Notes: generated from the letters alone by a model not told the origin. 64,000 nucleotides of DNA from Arion vulgaris (GCA_020796225.1 CM036755.1:41042306-41106305); one strand, 5' to 3'. Positions 32,990-45,029 are shown, numbered from the stretch's first letter. Made by a program: numbers and translations.

Positions 32990-34345
32990 TGCGTAGCGAT
33001 ATGAACCCCGAATAAAAAAGCATGCAGAAATTAAAATGTGCTGGCATACGAGTCTGAGCTCACCGAACTGGCACAACTTACTACTAACTGGCACAACGTA
33101 TTACTAACTGGCACAACTTACTACTAACTGGCACAACTTACTATAACTGGCACAACGTATACTAACTGCAAACTTACTACTAACTGGCACAACTTACTAC
33201 TAACTGGCACAACTTACTACTAACTGGACAACTACTACTAACACTGACACAACGTACTACTAACTGGCACAACTTACTACTAACTGGCACAACGTATACT
33301 AACTGGACAACTTACTACTAATTGGCACAACTTACTACTAACTGGCACAACTTACTAACTTGACCCAACTTACATAACGGACACAAGATGTTACTAATGG
33401 CTGATGGAACTACAGAAATAATCTGGCTCAGCTGTACACTCACTGAAGTAGCAACAGAACTTACTGATAACTGGCATGGAACTTACTATAACTGGTCTGT
33501 GTACGACTCTACTAACTGTGGCTCACTTACACTCTACGAATAGACTGGACTCTCATGGACAACTTACGATAGACTGATTCTCATGTGTACACTCTAACTG
33601 AAGCAACTGTACTCTACTGTGCTACACTCTACTGATGACCTATGGACACTCTACAGACTAGTGGACTCTCATGTGTACTCTACTAACTGGCTCTACTTCA
33701 CTCTAACTGGCTAGACTTACTGTAACTGGCTACAAGGCTTACTACTAACTGGCACACACTTCTACAACTGGCACGGCTTACTACTAACTGGCACAACTTA
33801 CTACTAACTGGCTACAACTACTGACCTAACTGGCACACTCTAACTGGCACAACTTACTGCTAACTGGCAACTTACTACTAACTGGCACAACTTACTACTA
33901 ACTGGAACAACTTACTACTAATTGGCACAACTTACTACTAACTGGAACACTTACTACTAACTGACAACTTACTCTAACTGGCACACTTACTACTAACTGG
34001 AACAACTTACTGACTAACTGGCAACTTACTCTAACTGGAACAACTACTCTACTGGCCAACACTCTAACTGGAACAACTACTGACTAACTGGCACAACTTA
34101 CTCTAACTGGACAATACTCTAACTGGCAACCTGCTAACTGACTACTAACTTGACTACTAACTGGCACAACTTACTACTAACTGGAACAACTTACTACTAA
34201 CTGGAACACAACTGCAACTACTAACTGGCACAACTTACTACTAACTGGAACAACGTACTAACCATATAGAACCAAGTTACATACGGGACACAAAGAATGG
34301 TTCAACAATTGGTTGATGTAGAACGTACGAAGAAGATGAAGATCT
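32990..34345 (+). mobile_element. SINE-A stretched by a 20-bp array
   Basis: AAAAAGCATGCAGAAAT, then ATGTGCTGGCATACG (left) and AATTGGTTGATGTAGAACGT with ACGAAGAAGATGAAG (right) are the middle and 3' end of one SINE-A. The single TAACTGGCACAACGTAC of the family has become about 1.2 kb. Confidence 0.85.
33060..34260. repeat. 20-bp array, very ragged
   Basis: About 55-60 copies of ACTGGCACAACTTACTACTA. The middle, 33400-33720, is badly degenerate. Its many one-base deletions contrast with the clean arrays around it. Confidence 0.9.
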
Positions 34346-34870
34346 GGCTCTCATGTGTACACTCTACAGAAGTAGATGTGACTCTCATGTGTACACTCTA
34401 CAGAAGTAGATCTGGCTCTCATGTGTACACTCTACAGAAGTAGATGTGGCTCTCATGTGTACACTCTACAGAAGTAGATGTGGCTCTCATGTGTACACTC
34501 TAAGAGTAGATTGACTTCATGTGTACACTCTACAGAAGTAGATCTGATTCTCATGTGTACACTCTACAGAAGTAGATGTGACTCTCTTGTGTACACTCTA
34601 CAGAAGTAGATGTGACTCTCATGGACACTCTACAGAAGTAGATGTGACTCTCATGTGTACACTCTACAGAAGAGATGTGACTTCATGTGTACACTCTACA
34701 GAAGTAGATGTGACTCTCATGTGTACACTCTACAGAAGTAGATGTGACTCTCATGTGTACACTCTACAGAAGTAGATGTGGCTCTCATGTGTACACTCTA
34801 CAGAAGTAGATGTGACTCTCATGTGTACACTCTACAGAAGTAGATGTGACTCTCATGTGTACACTCTACA
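34345..34870. repeat. 34-bp tandem array
   Basis: About 16 copies with core CTCTCATGTGTACACTCTAC, starting at the tail of SINE-A. Confidence 0.95.
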
Positions 34871-35079
34871 CAATTTCCTCAATATTTCGAAAGCAGGAGA
34901 ACATTTTCAATCGTTACTTCATGTACTCTGAGACTGATCTAATGATAACACCGTAAAGATTCTGAAAGACACTGAGAACCTATTTGGTTATCCTTGGATC
35001 ACTAATGTTGAAATATATCCATATGTTACCACATATGGGAAAATGCTCAAGAAATACATAATGTCTTTATTTCGCTCAC

Positions 35080-35350
35080 AGTAATCATCATCATCATCAA
35101 ATAGCTTGCCTTGAGCAGAAGTTTACCACCTTAATAGTTCTTCAGAATTTCTCTCTCTGCAGCCGCCATGTTCAAACCAGCAGTTACATCCAGAATCCAT
35201 CTTCTCCGTGGTCTTCCTTTTCTTTTCTTTGCCGGGATGTCTCCTTCTATGATGGTTTTTCCCAGCCCTTCGTGTCTCTTTATATGTCTAAAATACCTCA
35301 ATTTTATCATTCACGGCAATCATATTTCTATATTTGCCCAGTTTGATAGT
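35080..35350 (-). mobile_element. LINE 3' end, minus strand
   Basis: (ATC)n near 35090 is the reversed tail. The minus strand then carries the GKEKKRKTTEKMD / RRRHPGKE block in degraded frame, related to the 8650-8950 copy. Confidence 0.6.
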
Positions 35351-35409
35351 AAATCGAGAAGAGTGTACCCACTCACTGAACACAGATAATTCTTTGTGGT
35401 AGTCACCAC

Positions 35410-35665
35410 CTTGTGAGCGTCTGTAGCTTAAGTGGTAGTGAGCTCTTATCATAACACAGACGTACTTTCATAGTCCGGCAGTTTCGACGCAACTTTGTTC
35501 AGTGGGGATTTTTACTAATAGTAAAAATAGACCATACCGTTCAGAAAGCAATGGCAAACTACTGAACGTATAAGTGGGGCCTAGAAAATAGGCGACTAGT
35601 TTACTGTGTCGATTGCGAGTTCTATAAAGGATACGCCATGATTTTCATTTCAATCATCACGTAAA
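35410..35665 (+). mobile_element. SINE-E
   Basis: GAGCGTCTGTAGCTTAAGTG head, then CCGTTCAGAAAGCAATGG, CTACTGAACGTATAAGTGGG and GCCATGATTTTCATTT. Matches 12835-13075. Confidence 0.7.
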
Positions 35666-35669
35666 CAAA

Positions 35670-36115
35670 TCAAGTCACGATTTGCGGCCTGCAATAATCA
35701 ACGCAGCAGTTAAAGCGTTAATAAATGACTACACATCAGAGGAAGAAGATGATGCTGTCTTCACTGATGGTTCTGTGATTCGGCAAAGTCTAAGTGCATG
35801 GGACTTTACAGCTAGAGCGAAAAGAAAAGTCAACAAAGAAGCAAATGGCACATATGCGACAACTAACAGCAGCATGATTATGAAGATCATGGCGGTGACA
35901 AAAATCCATGGAGTGGCTAAAGACGCAAACATTCACTTATGCATGCATACTCATCGACTCTATGAATATGATACAGAAAATCAAGACCAGTTATGTACGA
36001 AAGCAGTGGATGCAATTAATACTGAACAATCCAGGCACTCATCTTCAACTTTGTTCTAGGTCATTCTGAGGTGAAGGACATTGAGAGAGTGGATGCACTA
36101 ACGGGCAAGCTGCGA
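35670..36115 (+). mobile_element. LINE RNase H fragment
   Basis: Encodes AVFTDGSVIRQSLSAWDFTA (first Asp) and SSMIMKIMAVTK, where the catalytic Glu of the related copy at 9079-9962 (SSLTMEIMAVTK) is Lys. The frame is lost after about 35960, so this is an inactive relic. Confidence 0.8.
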
Positions 36116-36229
36116 TAGAGAATTAGTCTTCTATGGATAAAAGCAACATCATCAATGCTCAAATAGAAAATACACGCTCTGAAGATTTCGAAGATGAAGA
36201 TAAACTGTACCTTATATCTCAGTTGTAGA

Positions 36230-36625
36230 CATTATGCATAACGATAGTTTCGACAAGACGGGAATACATAACGATAGTTTCGACAAGACGGGAATACATA
36301 ACGATAGTTTCGACAAGACGGGAATGCATAACGATAGTTTCGACAAGACGGGAATACATAACGATAGTTTCGACAAGACGGGAATACATAACGATAGTTT
36401 CGACAAGACGGGAATACATAACGATAGTTTCGACAAGACGGGAATGCATAACGATAGTTTCGACAAGACGGGAATACATAACGATAGTTTCGACAAGACG
36501 GGAATGCATAACGATAGTTTCGACAAGACGGGAATGCATAACGATAGTTTCGACAAGACGGGAATACATAACGATAGTTTCGACAAGACGGAAATACATA
36601 ACGATAGTTTCGACAAGACGGGAAA
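36230..36625. repeat. 30-bp tandem array
   Basis: Thirteen copies of ATAACGATAGTTTCGACAAG plus ACGGGAATAC, differing only at one A/G site. Adjacent units touch with no spacers, so it is not a CRISPR array. All frames are open because 30 is divisible by three. Confidence 0.97.
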
Positions 36626-36849
36626 ACCATGTGAGAAACCCCAGTAGACACATATATCAACTAGCAGATACTCTTCTCTATTCTGTTGATTATATTTCTG
36701 TTCACTATGCTCTTGGTGACTCTCATTTAGTGACGTTCTGTTTATAAACTGTGACTGGGTGATTCTGTTTTTATCAATCTGCTCCTTGTGACTATTCTGT
36801 TGATATGGCTCTCAGTGACTGCTAGGGTAACAGGACTTCTTGTAACTGT

Positions 36850-37150
36850 TCGGGTCACATGACTACTGATGACTGCTCTACTCTGGTGACTGCTCTACTC
36901 TTGGTGACTGCTCTGCTTCTGATGACTGCTCTACTCCTGATGATTGCTCCGCTCCTGGTGACCGCTCTGCTCCTGATGACTGCTCTGCTCTGTACTGCTG
37001 TGACTGCTCTACTCCTGGTGACTGCTCTACTCCTGGTGACTGTCTACTTCTGGTGACTGCTCTCTGGCTACCTGGTGACTGCTCTACTCCTGGTGACTGC
37101 TCTGCTCCTGGTGACTGCTCTGCTCCTGGTGACTGCTCTGCTGACTCTGC
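36850..37150. repeat. 18-bp tandem array
   Basis: About 16 copies of GGTGACTGCTCTACTCCT with T/C and G/A variants. Confidence 0.93.
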
Positions 37151-37239
37151 TCTTTGTGTCTCTGCTGCTATAGTGCTGTCCTATGTCAAATATCTCCAAC
37201 AACAGAACAGAACAGAATCTAACTTCACTCAGAACATCA

Positions 37240-37425
37240 AGCTTTTTCCCACACATTATCAAGCCTCTCACACATACATCATGACTCCTCTCACACACAC
37301 GTGATCACTCCTCTCACACACACACAGGATCAAACTTCTCACACACTTGATCAAGCTTCTCCCACACACATTATCAAGCCTCCCACACACATGATCAAGC
37401 CTCTCACACACACATGATCAAGACG
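37240..37425. repeat. ~22-bp array with (CA)n
   Basis: About eight copies of CACACATGATCAAGCCTCTC with a variable (CA)n portion. Confidence 0.85.
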
Positions 37426-37429
37426 AGAA

Positions 37430-38540
37430 GTCCGATTAAAATAAAGCTATTCTTGTGTGTATAAATTGTTGAACCATAACATAACTAATTGATCATTTTT
37501 TTGTACTGCCTCAAATAACATGAATCTTCACTCACAGAATATTGAAGTCTCTTCCGGTCTCTATTCGCTCCGCCAATCACATTTTGTGGTGAGATCCCTG
37601 ATCTGCTCTTGTATTTGTTTTTGCTAATTGCCGTTTTCTCCGCTTCTGTGGGAGATTCAGTTCTGGAATTAGGAGGAAACGCTGGAATCGATGAGGTTAC
37701 CTGTTTATTTAAGAATGAGGATAGCAATCAATCATAAATACAGTTAGCATTCACAGCTACAGGTATGAAACGTATCTTTACGTGTCACCCGATCAACCAT
37801 CAATTATTTCTTATATCAAACTGTTTTGTGTGTCTGGTTCACTTTATTAATTTTTTCTTCTAGCCGACTCTATTTTTGATTTCAACGTCTTCTCTATTTC
37901 TCCCCGTGGGTGTCTGGTCTTCTGTATTCTTATTCTCTTCATGTAAGGCCCTCAAATTCACGTCCACACGCATCTCTCCTGTCTCGTTCCAAACAAAAAA
38001 TGTTTTATTACAATCAGAAAGTATATTTCATTAACTCTTGTGGACCAAATGCCACAATACGTGGCTTTGGGTTGACGTCTTTACCAGAAGCCACACTAAA
38101 GGGCGTTTTTTTTAAATTCTAGAAACAAATGGCTTGTAAAAACATGGCTTTTGCTCTGGTCCACTAAGAGTTAAACCCAATATCTTCATTCCTTTTCAAG
38201 AGTTGTTATAAAATTGTATACTTTGGACTTTATCCCAACTTTCGAGTTCCATTCTTCTACTTTTGGTAGGGTAGTAATTGTGCTCACCTGGTCAACCTTT
38301 ATCGCATTCTGGATCACCCACGACACACGACTTACATCTTAGACCTCTCTGCGCCTCGTTGAGTATAGGGTCTCAACAGTTGTTGTGATACTTCTCCCAG
38401 TCTATTAATGTTTGAAAAGTACATGAACAAAAATGAACAATTTTCATATATTGGGTAGTATGCTGGGTTAGTATGTTTCAATGACCGTCGAGAACACGAG
38501 GTTAGTGAAGTCTGAAAAGTAACACAAATTGGGGAAATAT
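37430..38540. other. no gene supported
   Basis: No array and no recognised element over about 1.1 kb, one of the longer unique-looking stretches. The short ORFs show no family resemblance that I can name. Confidence 0.5.
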
Positions 38541-38541
38541 A

Positions 38542-38612
38542 TTCCCATGCCGGGAATCGGACCCTGGTCGCCTGGATGAAGCCAAGAATCCTAACCACTA
38601 GACGACATGGGA
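38542..38612 (-). pseudogene. tRNA-Glu pseudogene
   Basis: 71 nt on the minus strand. Ends TCCCATG and CATGGGA still pair. The anticodon loop has lost one T (CTTCAT instead of CTTTCAC), the T-loop has GGGTCCGATTCCC for GGGTTCGATTCCC, and the D-stem side has TCGTC for TGGTC. It is followed by the same flank (ACCCAAGAATAAAATAGTTG) as the intact copies. Confidence 0.88.
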
Positions 38613-38908
38613 AGGTATTATTTATAGTCCCTACTTCACAACATCACGATCCAACATTACGTCTTATTTATTTTTATTCATCATTTATCATAAACTGGAC
38701 ACCCAAGAATAAAATAGTTGCTGTACATGCAAAAGTGTTTAGCTTCGAATACAAATTATATTTCACCTACGTACCAGACACTGCAGACTCAACAAACAAT
38801 TATGTAGACTACAAATAAGTTAAACAACTCTCTACCAGTGTCCGCAGGCGGAATAGACACCGTCCAGCAAGACTGATAAACTAAAAAAAGTAGTTGCGGA
38901 CAAAAATT

Positions 38909-38980
38909 TTCCCATGCCGGGAATCGAACCCGGGCCGCCTGGGTGAAAGCCAGGAATCCTAACCACTAGACCACATGGGA
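38909..38980 (-). tRNA. tRNA-Glu (TTC)
   Basis: 72 nt on the minus strand. Acceptor stem TCCCATG/CATGGGA with discriminator A, box A TGGTCTAGTGG, anticodon stem CCTGG/CCAGG around CTTTCAC (anticodon TTC), box B GGTTCGATTCC. All stems intact, no intron. Confidence 0.96.
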
Positions 38981-39945
38981 AGGTAGTAATAATATGTCTC
39001 TACTATAGCACATTACCAACCAATATTACTTAACACGTTTTCGTTGTTATTCTTCTGTCGGTTCAAGACAAACATTTTAAATCAAGCATCAATTATTACC
39101 ACGCCCTCGGCATCTGTTCCCAGGTCGTATCCCAACACTTTGTCAACATTCCATGAGACCTGGTCGTCTTTCACTTGACCCCCATTAATCTTATTGTGTA
39201 CTGTACGCGATGGAAATATTGGAACATTAATCGTTTTCATTTCTTTCAATATCGCTTTGCAAATATGAGAAATGACGTCTTGATCTCGCTGTAATTAAAC
39301 CGCAAGAGACCCCTCAACTCCCCACTCAATCCCCACTCAATTCCCCACTCAATCCCTGACATGGTCGGATTTCTTATGATTATTTTATATCGATCAAAAA
39401 TCTGATAATAAATATTTCATGATTGGAAAACAGTACTGTTCTCACTGTTAGTGTTATAGGTAGTTTCTAAGTGAAATCTTTTGAATCAGTGAAGACCTGT
39501 TTCCGATGCTAAACGCGTTGAATAATAGGGCCTTGGTGAGTTTCAAGCTTGCCCTGTTCATTGTGAGTATCCTGTTATAGCTTGCTTTGGTTTAGTATCA
39601 ACACAAACTGTTGTAATCAACTGATCGATGGTTCAATAATTACTTTAGCCCATTTGTTGGTGAATATCTCCCTCCGTTTCTTTCCTTCATTCGACATTAC
39701 GGCCGTTATCTGACTCCATTGTTTTGTGAGTGGTCCGCTCTCTGTTCCTTCATTCTACATTACGGCCGTTATCTGACTCCATTGTTTTGTGAGTGGTCCG
39801 CTCTCTGTGTTTCGTTCTATTAAACATATTCTGAAAACCAGTTGGTGTTTTTAAAAACAGGAGCGTTATCATTGACCACAAACTGTGCACCCAATAATAA
39901 AATAATTCCTTTACAAGCAAAGGTGTGTGGATTCGAATACAAATG
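38909..39945 (-). repeat. left arm of a tRNA-Glu-containing inverted duplication
   Basis: Reads minus-wise as the same sequence found at 42617-44475 on the + strand: tRNA-Glu, TATTACCACGCCCTCGGCAT, GAAATGACGTCTTGATCTCG, CGATGCTAAACGCGTTGAAT and ATCTGACTCCATTGTTTTGT. This arm has two copies of the 63-bp unit where the right arm has about eight. Confidence 0.9.
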
Positions 39946-39974
39946 AAAAATGTCCTCACTTTATTTTGTTATGC

Positions 39975-40225
39975 TATCTGCCGGTGTGGAGCCGGGGCTC
40001 GCAAGGGGAGCAAAGAATAGTACCACTGCAACATACAAGGCATGTCGTAAGAGGCGACTGATGTAGGACCTAGGAAGTTACCCTAGTAATTAAAAAGCAT
40101 CGCAAACATCGGATGTGCTGGCCTACTTGTAGGCGCATGACTGGCGTACAATCGCTGTTAGGCTCAGTTCACATACAAATCATAAAGAGGAATTAACAAG
40201 TGGAGCGTTCGTCGAAGAAGACTAA
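39975..40225 (+). mobile_element. SINE-A
   Basis: GGGGCTCGCAAGGGGAGCAA start, CAAGGCATGTCGTAAGAGGC, GGATGTGCTGGCCTACTTGT, and GGAGCGTTCGTCGAAGAAG end. It separates two copies of the tRNA unit. Confidence 0.9.
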
Positions 40226-40404
40226 GCTAGCGATGAATTCATTGACAAATGATTTCAAACATTTCATGAATATGCTCAACTCGAGATATTGTTTTTTCTT
40301 CAGCTATTACTGTCACAATTTCAGCTACACCAAACACTAACCATTACTCTCGAATGTATCAACGTTGTCAAATGGCATGCACATCTTCACCACATATCAA
40401 CCAA

Positions 40405-40775
40405 CATTACTCTGTCGTCACATCGTCACGTCTCTCAGCACAAACCTCCTTTACTCAATAGACAATAGGTTCTGTCGTCACATCGTCACATCTCTCAGTA
40501 TAAAACTCCTTTACTCAATAGACAATAGGTTCTGTCGTCACATCGTCACATCTCTCAGTATAAAACTCCTTTACTCAATAGACAATAGGTTCTGTCGTCA
40601 CATCGTCACATCTCTCAGTATAAAACTCCTTTACTCAATAGACAATAGGTTCTGTCGTCACATCGTCACATCTCTCAGTATAAAACTCCTTTACTCAATA
40701 GACAATAGGTTCTGTCGTCACATCGTCACATCTCTCAGTATAAAACTCCTTTACTCAATAGACAATAGGTTCTGG
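40405..40775. repeat. 60-bp tandem array
   Basis: Six copies with core CTCCTTTACTCAATAGACAA, nearly identical except the first. The corresponding single-copy sequence in the inverted unit is CCTCTTTTCCTCAACAGACG near 44630. Confidence 0.95.
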
Positions 40776-40982
40776 ATCCCATTGTAGACGAGTTCCTTAA
40801 ACGTTCTGATGTCGTTGACCAAGCGTGCACTACCCCACTCTGATAGATTCCAGATCGACTTCTGATAGATTCCAGAGCTGAAAGCCTAGTTTCTCACCTG
40901 TTTGCAGAAGCTGCTGTAATGCACCTATACCACATGATGTGATGCATCCCATTAACTAAAATAAAGTAGTGGTCAAAAAAAA

Positions 40983-41052
40983 TTCCCATGCCGGGAATCG
41001 AACCCGGCCGCCTGGTGAAAGCCAGGAATCCTAACCACTAGACCACATGGGA
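40983..41052 (-). tRNA. tRNA-Glu (TTC), two bases short
   Basis: 70 nt on the minus strand, identical to 38909-38980 except that two GGG runs are GG (CCCAGGCGGCCCGGG reads CCAGGCGGCCGGG). Both losses are in homopolymers, in the anticodon 3' strand and T-stem. This may be a consensus error rather than a dead gene. Confidence 0.8.
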
Positions 41053-41164
41053 AGGTAATTAATAAGTGTCCCTACTACACCATATTACCATCCAACATTA
41101 TTCTAACGACTTTTTCGGTTTTATTCATCTACCGATTCAAGACAAACACACTAAGTAAAGCATC

Positions 41165-41655
41165 AATTATTACCACCACTTCCCTTCCCCCAGGATATGT
41201 GCCCAGGTCGTATCCCAACACTTTGTCAACATTCCTTGCTGACCCAATCGTATTTCACTTGACACCATTAATCTTATTGTGCACCATATATCACTTAGTT
41301 CTGTGTTCCTTTCAGATTTCAGTGCTGAGATAGCAGACAATGCGTCAGTCAAGAGCACTATTTTTCCATGTATTTGGTTCATATTTTGTAGTGCCATTTT
41401 TGTAGCTGCACTGAGGGCCTCTACCTCAGCCCTGAAATTAGTTGAGAACTTGCCGGTGGCCAGATTCAAACTTATACACCTTTGCGGGGTCAAAGGCGCA
41501 TTGGGACAACGTCGCTCCAGGATTAGTGAGCTGGTACTAATCAAGATCCTACACCACGTCCACGTGGTGGCCCTGGAAACAGAGATTGGTTCCTGTCTGG
41601 CGAAGCCGGTAGGGATCGAGGGAGAGCTACTCTGGTATAGGTAGTGATACATACG
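41165..41655 (-). mobile_element. LINE RNase H fragment (second lineage)
   Basis: The minus strand encodes LATGKFSTNFRAEVEALSAA (catalytic Glu) and KIVLLTDALSAISALKSERN (catalytic Asp). The N-terminal TDGS is replaced by degraded sequence. These motifs differ from the SSLTMEI lineage elsewhere in the window. Confidence 0.8.
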
Positions 41656-42540
41656 TAGTCACGTTGGATGAGATCGCAACACAGACGAGGGGAATCCCAG
41701 AGTGACTATTAATGCACTTCTCTCCCGGCCGATGGGAAAAGCTGAACGGATAAACATAAAAGGATGAGAGGTGCATCCAGAGAGAAAACGTGAACTCGTG
41801 TGGAGCAAAACTCAGTCCGGATTTGGTGGCTCGAGCTGAATTACACGTGGGCCCACATAGGGCGAAACTTGAAGCCCTGAGTCGGGGGCCTGAGTTGAGC
41901 TCCGTGTCCGAACAGTCTAGAGGAATAGCAAATGTGGGCACGGTAAGAACTGATGGACATGGTGGACAGGCACCAGTGCAGAACGAGCAAAGCATGCGGA
42001 CGATGCACGGGTGGGCCCTCCGGTGGTACAGACGTGCACGGTGCTGATGGTGGAGCGACGAAGAGGTGTAGCAATCGTAGGGGCGAGCGAACAATCCAAA
42101 AGTGAAGAAAAACTGGAAAGACCAGCAGAGGCTTGAATCCAGTGTGCGTTTACGCTCGCAGGGAACTGCTACTGCCTTGTAGTTAGATTGCGGACAACCA
42201 AAGTCTAGCGGAGTAAACCGTACACAAAACTTGACGGTAGGCAAACCAAGTAGTCCAAAAAAAGACAGGTTACCTGGGCAGACGCTCAATATCTCGGGAG
42301 GGTAGGTCGCCTAAGGGTAGCTACCCTAAAAGAAAATATCCACCTGCTGCCTTGCAGGTCGGCTGGGGGCAGCCAGAGGCTGACGGAGAGCGAACCCAGT
42401 AAACGCTGGCTGAAACAGAACACGTCACCGAAGGATAAGCAACAGAGCTCCAAATGGCGCTGAATGTAAAAAACCGTCCTTGGCAAAGTCTGTGAATATA
42501 TCACAACAAAAATTATAAAAATGGGCCACCAAAAAAACGA
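41656..42540. other. unassigned, GC-richer stretch
   Basis: Noticeably more GC-rich than the surroundings, with several short minus-strand ORFs and no motif I can name. It may be the upstream part of the LINE whose RNase H lies at 41165-41655, since that lies on the minus strand. Confidence 0.4.
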
Positions 42541-42542
42541 TA

Positions 42543-42544
<2 letters not shown>

Positions 42545-42595
<51 letters not shown>

Positions 42596-42612
42596 GAGAG
42601 AGAGAGAGAGAT
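42545..42612. repeat. (GA)n microsatellite
   Basis: About 33 GA dinucleotides with one GGA interruption, at the outer border of the right arm. Confidence 0.97.
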
Positions 42613-42616
42613 ACAT

Positions 42617-44475
42617 CTTTGCTAGTAAAGGAATTATTTTATTTCTTTGGTGCCCAGTTTGAGATAAATGATAAGTCCTTTTTTTAACTTTATTTTTTCT
42701 ACATACACCAACTGGTTTTCATAATATGTTTAATAGAACGAAGAACAGAGAGCGGACCACTCACAAAACAATGGAGTCAGATAACGGCCGTAATGTAGAA
42801 TGAAGGAACAGAGAGCGGACCACTCACAAAACAATGGAGTCAGATAACGGCCGTATTATAGAATGAAGGAACAGAGAGCGGACCACTCACAAAACAATGG
42901 AGTCAGATAACGGCCGTATTATAGAATGAAGGAACAGAGAGCGGACCACTCACAAAACAATGGAGTCAGATAACGGCCGTATTATAGAATGAAGGAACAG
43001 AGAGCGGACCACTCACAAAACAATGGAGTCAGATAACGGCCGTATTATAGAATGAAGGAACAGAGAGCGGACCACTCACAAAACAATGGAGTCAGATAAT
43101 GGCCGTATTATAGAATGAAGGAACAGAGAGCGGACCACTCACAAAACAGTGGAGTCAGATAATGGCCGTATTATAGAATGAAGGAACAGAGAGCGGACCA
43201 CTCACAAAACAATGGAGTCAGATAACGGCCGTGATGTAGAATGAAGGAAAGAAACGGAGGGAGATATTCACCAACAAATGGGCTAAAGTAATTATTGAAC
43301 CATCGATCAGTTGATTACAACAGTTTGTGTTGATACTAAACAAAAGCAAACTATAACAGGATACTCACAATGAACAGGGCAAGCTTGAAACTCACCAAGG
43401 CCCTATTATTCAACGCGTTTAGCATCGGAAACAGGTCTTCACTGATTCAAAAGATTTCACTTAGAAACTACCTATAACACTAACAGGGAGAACAGTACTG
43501 TTTTCCAATCATGAAATATTTATTATCAGATTTTTGATCGATATAAAATAAGAAATCCGGGCATGTCAGGGATTGAGGGGGAATTGAGTGGGGATTGAGT
43601 GGGTGTTGAATGGACATTTAGTGGGCAGTTGAGGGGTCTCTTGCGGTTTAATTACAGCGAGATCAAGACGTCATTTCTCATATTTGCAAAGCGATATTGA
43701 AAGAAATGAAAACGATTAATGTTCCAATATTTTCATCGCGTACAGTACACAATAAGATTAATGGGGGTCAAGTGAAAGACGACCAGGTCTCATGGAATGT
43801 TGACAAAGTGTTGGGATATGACCTGGGAACAGATGCCGAGGGGCGTGGTAATAATTGATGTTTTATTCAGTGAATTTCAGTGTGTTTGTCTTGACACAGC
43901 CAGCTCTAATAATGGATAATAATCAGATATGGTTATCGTTGACTACGGTCTTGACACAACCAGCTCTAATAATGGATAATAATCAGATATGGTTATCGTT
44001 GACTACGGTCTTGACACAACCAGCTATTAAGTAATGGATTTAAAGTTCAATATGGTATCGTTGACTTACGGTCATGAAACAGCCAGTCTCTAATAATGGA
44101 TAGATAATCAGGATATGAGTTATTTGTGAATTCGTGTGTCTTGACACAACCAGCTCTAATAATGGATAATAATCAGATATGGTTATCGTTGACTACGGTC
44201 TTGACACAACCAGCTCTAATAATGGATAATAATCAGATATGGTTATCGTTGACTACGGTCTTGACACAGCCAGCTCTAATAATGGATAATAATCAGATAT
44301 GGTTTCGTGACTACGGTCTTGAATCGACAGTTAAATAAAAACGAAAACGTTAGAGTAATGCTTAATCGTGATGTGGTGTAGTAGGGACGTTTACTTATTA
44401 CCTTCCCATGTGGTCTAGTGGTTAGGATTCCTGGCTTTCACCCAGGCGGCCCGGGTTCGATTCCCGGCATGGGAA
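42617..44475 (+). repeat. right arm of the tRNA-Glu inverted duplication
   Basis: The inverse of 38909-39945, expanded by two private arrays. One is about eight copies of a 63-bp unit (core CAAAACAATGGAGTCAGATA) at 42745-43245. The other is about seven copies of a 60-bp unit (core CCAGCTCTAATAATGGATAA) at 43885-44330. The single-copy parts keep very high identity to the left arm. Confidence 0.9.
44404..44475 (+). tRNA. tRNA-Glu (TTC)
   Basis: 72 nt on the + strand, identical to 38909-38980: TCCCATG/CATGGGA acceptor, box A TGGTCTAGTGG, CTTTCAC loop with anticodon TTC, box B GGTTCGATTCC, discriminator A. Confidence 0.96.
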
Positions 44476-44639
44476 TGTTTTTGTCTACCACTACTTTTTA
44501 ATCAACTTGGGTGAATCACAAACAGAATTTGAGCTCTGTAATATATCAGCAAAGTCGAGTGTGGGTGTTTAGCGCTTGGGCAACTAAGATACACCATTAA
44601 AACGTCAAATGAACGCGTCACAACGTCTGTTGAGGAAAA

Positions 44640-44865
44640 GAGGTTTGCAAAATTAAAGACGTAACGATGTGGCGACAGAGTAATGTTGGATGATATTTAG
44701 TGAAGATGTGCATGCCATTTGACAAAGTTGATACATTCGAGTAATGGTTAGTACTTGGTGTAGCTGAAGTTGTGACAGTAATAGCTGGAAAAAACAATAT
44801 CTCGTGTTCAGCATGCAATGTTTGAAAGCAGTTTTGAATGAATTCATCACTCGAATAGCAGCATG
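44640..44865 (+). repeat. segment A of the inverted tRNA unit
   Basis: Inverse of 40235-40440: GATGTGGCGACAGAGTAATG, TGCATGCCATTTGACAA, GTGTAGCTGAAGTTGTGACA and GAAAAAACAATATCTCG. Confidence 0.88.
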
Positions 44866-45029
44866 CAATATAGTACCGCCGTATTTAATTTGTATTTTGC
44901 ATCGTCAGAGATCTCTGGTCATTCGCTTAATTTACTGTGGACCACAAACTGGTCAGTTTCAGGTCTGTCATGTTTCCTCAAAGCCTAGTTTTTAGGGCGA
45001 CTGGGTGTGACCTGTATGTTTAATGAAGG

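Larger units (their letters stand above)
40235..41290 (-). repeat. second copy of the tRNA-Glu unit
   Basis: Contains segment A (CTGTCACAATTTCAGCTACA, AAATGGCATGCACATCTTCA), a 60-bp array, a tRNA-Glu and a truncated segment B (TATTACCACCACTTCCC, CGTATCCCAACACTTTGTCA). The unit is in the same orientation as the left arm; segment B is cut off by a LINE RNase H fragment. Confidence 0.85.

Noticed and set aside
36230..36625. CRISPR-like regular 30-bp repeats
   Set aside because: Units are contiguous without spacers and the DNA is animal. It is a plain minisatellite.
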